Below, piece after piece: positions 10,949 through 14,219 of a DNA stretch of 14,219 nt. Location: NCBI GenBank assembly GCA_019693395.1, contig JAAMXP010002627.1, positions 1 through 14,219 on the forward strand. The letters are read 5' to 3'. Under the pieces are notes generated by a model that worked only from the letters and a program-made list of their open reading frames with translations, had not been told where the DNA came from and did not search any database. Each line of letters begins with the position of its first letter. The first letter of the stretch is position 1. This DNA comes from Ettlia oleoabundans (lineage: Eukaryota; Chlorophyta; Chlorophyceae; Chlamydomonadales). Both the position numbers and the translations under genes were made by a program.

Positions 10949-13900
10949 ATGAGGGGCAACCGGGCGCTGACCGCGATACTACAGCGCGGTTTGGCTGCCG
11001 CTTCACCCGCATCTCAGCAGCAGCTTGCCGCTCACAAGCCCCTACAGCGCGGCCTTTCCAGCGCGCCACATGCAGATCGCGGCAAGGGAGCCGCTTCGGC
11101 TGCAGCCAGGGCGCCGTGGCTGGCAGCGGTTGCGGCGGGCCTTGCTGGCAGCCTAGGCTTGCAGCTGTACAGCGGCAGCGACCCTGCTCAATGTCGTGCT
11201 GCTGAAAAGGCCGCTTCGTCTGTCAAGGAGCTGCGTGAGTTTGACAAGGGCGAGGTGGCCAAGCACCGCACAACAGATACAGGTGAGAATCAGAGTACAC
11301 GGGCTGCCACCACACAAGCAGGTGCTTGCGATGTACCGGCAAATGTCGCAGCAACCGCATGAATGTAAGGGCCAGTTTACATGATGCAGTGCTACCACTC
11401 GGCCTGGAAATGCGTTATCACCCCAAGCAGTTGTCAGTCCATTGCATGCACTCCGCCCGTATCACAGCATTCTGCCACCACCCCAAGCACAACCTGTCCC
11501 GTTGTCTCCAACCTGGCCTGCGTATGTTGCATGCCTCTCCTACCTATCCCTACCTTACCTCATCATTATTAAACCCTCTCCTCTAGGCATCTGGGTGACC
11601 TACAAGGATGGAGTGTATGATGTGACGAAGTTTGTGGAGCAGCACCCAGGTGGTGGCGCACGCCTAATGCTGGCTGCTGGTGGAGCCATCGACCCATTCT
11701 GGGCAATGTACCAGCAGCACAACAATGACCAGGCAAGCTGGACGCATTGCAGTGTTGCTTCCCCCTAAACCTGGGAGTAGCACCAGCACCCAAAGCGTTG
11801 GCAGTATCATCTCATGTACTGTTGTACCCCAAATATTCGGGGACATTGTGTTTGTCGTTCCAGTACTGCAGGTCAAGGGTATCTTGGAGCAGTACCGGAT
11901 AGGGCGGCTTAAAGGCGGGCCTGCTGCAGCTGCGGTGGCAGATCCTTACGCAAATGAGCCGCAGCGGCTGCCAGCTCTGGTTGTGCGCACTCAGAAGCCC
12001 ATGAATGCCGGTGGGTGGGCTACAGTAGCCCCCATTGGACCCCTGCCTATGTCACGTGCGTGGCCCTTGATATGGCATGTTGCCTTCTTTGCACTTGCCC
12101 AATCACATACCTTACCTTCCTTGGCACCTGCTTCCCTAAAACGTTTTCTCCTCCAGAGACTCCAAAGGAACTTCTCGTGGGCAGCATGCTGACCCCCAAC
12201 GAGCTCTTCTACGTGCGAAACCACCTGCCTGTGCCTGCGGTCGATGCTGCCACCTACCGCCTGCGTGTGGAAGGAGAGGGCCTGCGCACGGTAAGAGCAG
12301 CAGTGTCCAGTCATTTGCCTCGTAAGTGTGGAGGGTGATTTCTTGGGAAAGGCGGGTCCTAGCTGGTTTGCATTCTTTTGGCCGGACGGTAATCTTTGTT
12401 CTCAGCTGCCAGCACATGGGGCGCAGCTTTGGCTGGCGTGGTGCTCCGGCATGTCGGCAATCTGCATGCTGTTGTGTTGGAAGCAGCAGCAAACCTACAA
12501 CTCCCGCCAGTCGATGCTCCTTTCTTCTTTTCAGGGGTACCAACTCCCTCGGATACACACTCATTGTTTCCCCAATTCCATTCTGCGGCCTGCCTTACAG
12601 TGCAGGTATTGCTCCTTCTGCCCTGCCTGTCTAGCCTCACCCCCCCCCCGTGCTGTCCTCCACCCAACCCTACCATGCACTTTCCGCCGCCCCCCCTGTC
12701 CAGATGGAGTTGAGCTTGGAGGACCTTAAAACCAAGTTTAAGCGGCACTCGGTCACAGCCACGCTGCAGTGCACCGGCAACCGCCGCAATGACTTCAATC
12801 AGACGGGGCGCGTGGTCAAGGGGCTGGAGTGGGATGGCGGCTCAATCGGCACTGCAGGTGCATTGGCGGTGTGGTGTGGTGGTATAGCTGAAGGGGTGGG
12901 TTGGGTTGGGGGGTGTCTGGCTGGCTGTTCTCGGCTCTAAAACCATGTTGCGGTGTTGAAATCAACGAGGCATGTTTGTGTGTAGTGTGGTCTGGCGTGC
13001 GGCTACGTGATGTGTTGAGGGCTGCGGGGCTGCATGACGAGGACCCGGAGGTGGCGCACATACAGGTGGGGTGGGGGGCCAAAGAGGACCGTTCTTCGGG
13101 TTGGTGGGGTTGGGTGGGGTGGGTGGGGTTGGGTTCTTAGGTATGGAGATGGGTGGGCTTTGTGTGTGGATGTTTCAGGTCCTCCAGGCTGTTGGCCGGC
13201 TTGTAGCTGTGCACAGAAACTCTGTGGAGTCGCTGTGGTGCGCATAGCAGGCACGCATTGAACCGGCACATACTGCTGCTGTGTTTACCAGGAGGAATTT
13301 CCCGCTTCTTCAAAACTGGCCTGCTCCATCCCTGCTGCTTCTCGTGTATGCCTCGTGTATGCCATCTCCGCTGTTTATGCTGCACCCCCCACACGCTGCT
13401 GCCGCCTATTTGCAGTTTGAGGGCCTAGACAGGGACATGAGCGACCAGTGCTATGGGGCCAGCATCGAGGGTGCGCCTGCTGATAGGCAGCTGCTAGTTT
13501 GCTTGTGCTTGTTGCCGCGTACTGCTGGTGGTGCTGATTCGCTTTGTAACTGCTGGGAGCAAACATTGTTGTCACCAGCAGAAACTGTTGCATCACAGGG
13601 ACACCCCTGGCTGTGGTTACACCCCTGTTGCTGCCGTCCACTCTCCTGCGGCGCCGTTTTCAGCGCTGTTAGCATTCTCAGCGCCAAGACTGGCCAACGC
13701 GACGCTTGGTGCTTCCTTGGCAGCCTGTCATGTCCTGCCTTTCGCAAACTTTACTTGCTCCTAGCCTTCCCAATTTCGTGCACTTTTTTCCCTGCTCACA
13801 TACAGTTGGTAAGGCCATGGACCCTCACGGCGACGTGTTGCTTGCCTATGAAATGAATGGAGCGCCGCTGCTGCCAGACCATGGCTTCCCAGTGCGGGTC

Positions 13901-14219
13901 CTGGTGCCTGGTGTGGCGGGCTGTCGCTCAGTCAAGTGGGTGAGTCTGGGTCATTCATGCTAGTTTAACGCTGGACAGGGGATGGCATGACACACCGACA
14001 GGCGCTTATGTAGTGTTACTACTGCGTGGAAAGGGGGTAGGTGCTGCAGGTTACGCAGGAGGCGTGTGTCGGTGCAGGTCGCCCGGGCGCTACACAATGC
14101 CACCGCTTGCTATTTGTAGCTAGCCGTAATTGATTCCCATGCAGAATTGTGACTACATGTTTCCCTGCACTGTTCTTGTACCTGAGCCTTGTCAACATCC
14201 CGCACAATACCCCCCGCCG
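10949..14219 (+). CDS. SUOX: Sulfite oxidase, animal-type with N-terminal cytochrome b5 domain, 3' end beyond window
   Basis: It oxidises sulfite to sulfate using a molybdenum cofactor and a b5 heme. Exons: 10949-11282, 11587-11732, 11872-12010, 12157-12290, 12704-12857, 12986-13065, 13416-13470, 13806-13939; then it runs off the right edge, 392 codons seen. The start ATG gives an Arg/Ala-rich leader without acidic residues (1-45), then a hydrophobic segment, [19 protein letters not shown] (56-74), as in proteins sorted to the mitochondrial intermembrane space. Cytochrome b5 spans about 92-170, with heme ligands in EQHPGG (H131) and YQQHN (H156). The linker DPYANEP is at 184-190. The molybdopterin domain carries [10 protein letters not shown] (224-233), the Mo-ligand cysteine in LQCTGNRR (C274), FEGLD (330-334), [13 protein letters not shown] and [11 protein letters not shown]. 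The order of domains (b5, then Mo) and close matches to vertebrate SUOX exclude nitrate reductase, where Mo comes first. The C-terminal dimerisation domain is not in the window. Confidence 0.96.
11587..11732 (+). other. SUOX: Sulfite oxidase exon 2: cytochrome b5 heme-binding exon
   Basis: This exon carries both expected axial heme histidines: H131 in the HPGG motif and H156 in YQQHN. The FWAMYQQHN segment mirrors the FWALYxxHN of animal sulfite oxidase. The acceptor is CTCTAG. The downstream junction is CAG|GCAAGC, so the following intron starts with GC rather than GT; no GT nearby restores the reading frame into LEQYRIGRL of exon 3. Confidence 0.93.
11733..11871 (+). other. GC-AG intron 2 of sulfite oxidase
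   Basis: 139 nt beginning GCAAGC and ending CTGCAG. The flanking exons are both in phase 0 and join HNNDQ to VKGILEQY, the order expected of the family. GC-AG introns are a known minor class of U2 introns. Confidence 0.8.
12640..12649. repeat. C10 homopolymer in sulfite oxidase intron 4
   Basis: Ten cytosines in the C-rich stretch that leads to the acceptor at 12703. It forms part of an extended polypyrimidine tract and is prone to sequencing length error, though this would not affect coding. Confidence 0.85.
13066..13138 (+). repeat. G-rich tract in sulfite oxidase intron 6 (possible G-quadruplex)
   Basis: The start of intron 6 is strongly G-rich: GTGGGGTGGGGGG at 13066-13078, then a dense series of G3-G4 runs separated by T or TT from 13099 to 13138. 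The runs are on the sense strand, so both DNA and pre-mRNA could fold into a quadruplex next to the splice donor. Folding is inferred from the pattern only. Confidence 0.65.
13341..13362. repeat. Tandem 11-bp duplication in intron 6
   Basis: Two exact adjacent copies of CTCGTGTATGC lie within the polypyrimidine-rich latter part of sulfite oxidase intron 6. It is probably a replication-slippage product with no coding consequence. Confidence 0.8.
13940..14219 (+). other. Intron 8 of sulfite oxidase, open at window end
   Basis: It begins with a consensus GTGAGT donor directly after the conserved SVKW. The next exon of the family should begin with a short segment leading to a SHWQxRDYK-type motif. 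I find no such coding sequence in the remaining 280 bases on the plus strand, so the intron appears to run past the window edge. No other gene is seen here. Confidence 0.65.

Noticed and set aside
11587..13939. Nitrate reductase as the identity of the molybdoenzyme
   Set aside because: In nitrate reductase the Mo domain precedes cytochrome b5 and an FAD domain follows. Here b5 comes first, and the sequence follows vertebrate sulfite oxidase.

Overview
This is nuclear DNA from a eukaryote, most likely a chlorophyte green alga. All three genes are split by GT-AG introns of about 80 to 413 nt. Most donors are GTGAG, GTGGG or GTGCG, as is common in GC-rich green algae. The coding sequence is rich in Ala, Gln and Ser with long GCN/CAG runs. 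There are no prokaryotic operons, RNA genes, CRISPR arrays or mobile elements that I can support. The clade assignment is an inference from composition and intron style.

The layout is two divergent transcription units followed by a third gene in tandem. (1) From about 8364 leftward off the window edge, on the minus strand, lies a giant separase (ESP1-type cohesin protease). I could thread 11 exons, about 2,125 codons. It carries the helical repeat region, the conserved WLGPW / LLLGE block and the LVLDGALQALSWES / YRMPS block that precedes the catalytic core. The catalytic His/Cys exons lie beyond position 1. (2) From 8502 to 10671, on the plus strand, a complete six-exon gene encodes a 429-residue WD40-like (beta-propeller) protein of unknown function. 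(3) From 10949 off the right edge, on the plus strand, lies a sulfite oxidase whose first eight exons (392 codons) are in the window. It has a mitochondrial-type leader, a hydrophobic segment, a cytochrome b5 domain and most of the molybdopterin domain, including the Mo-ligand cysteine. This is the animal order of domains, not the heme-free land-plant form.

Every joined exon pair keeps frame and phase, which is the main internal support for the models. The two genes at 8364 and 8502 appear to share a divergent promoter of only about 137 bp. Chromosome segregation (separase) and sulfur oxidation (sulfite oxidase) have no evident functional link, so the neighbourhood is probably ordinary eukaryotic gene order. 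The points most worth a second look are the heme-containing sulfite oxidase, one GC-AG intron inside it, the 355-residue disordered insert and recurrent basic tracts in the separase, and the unresolved separase 5' end, where ORFs of both strands overlap. I did not find a convincing new biological system.
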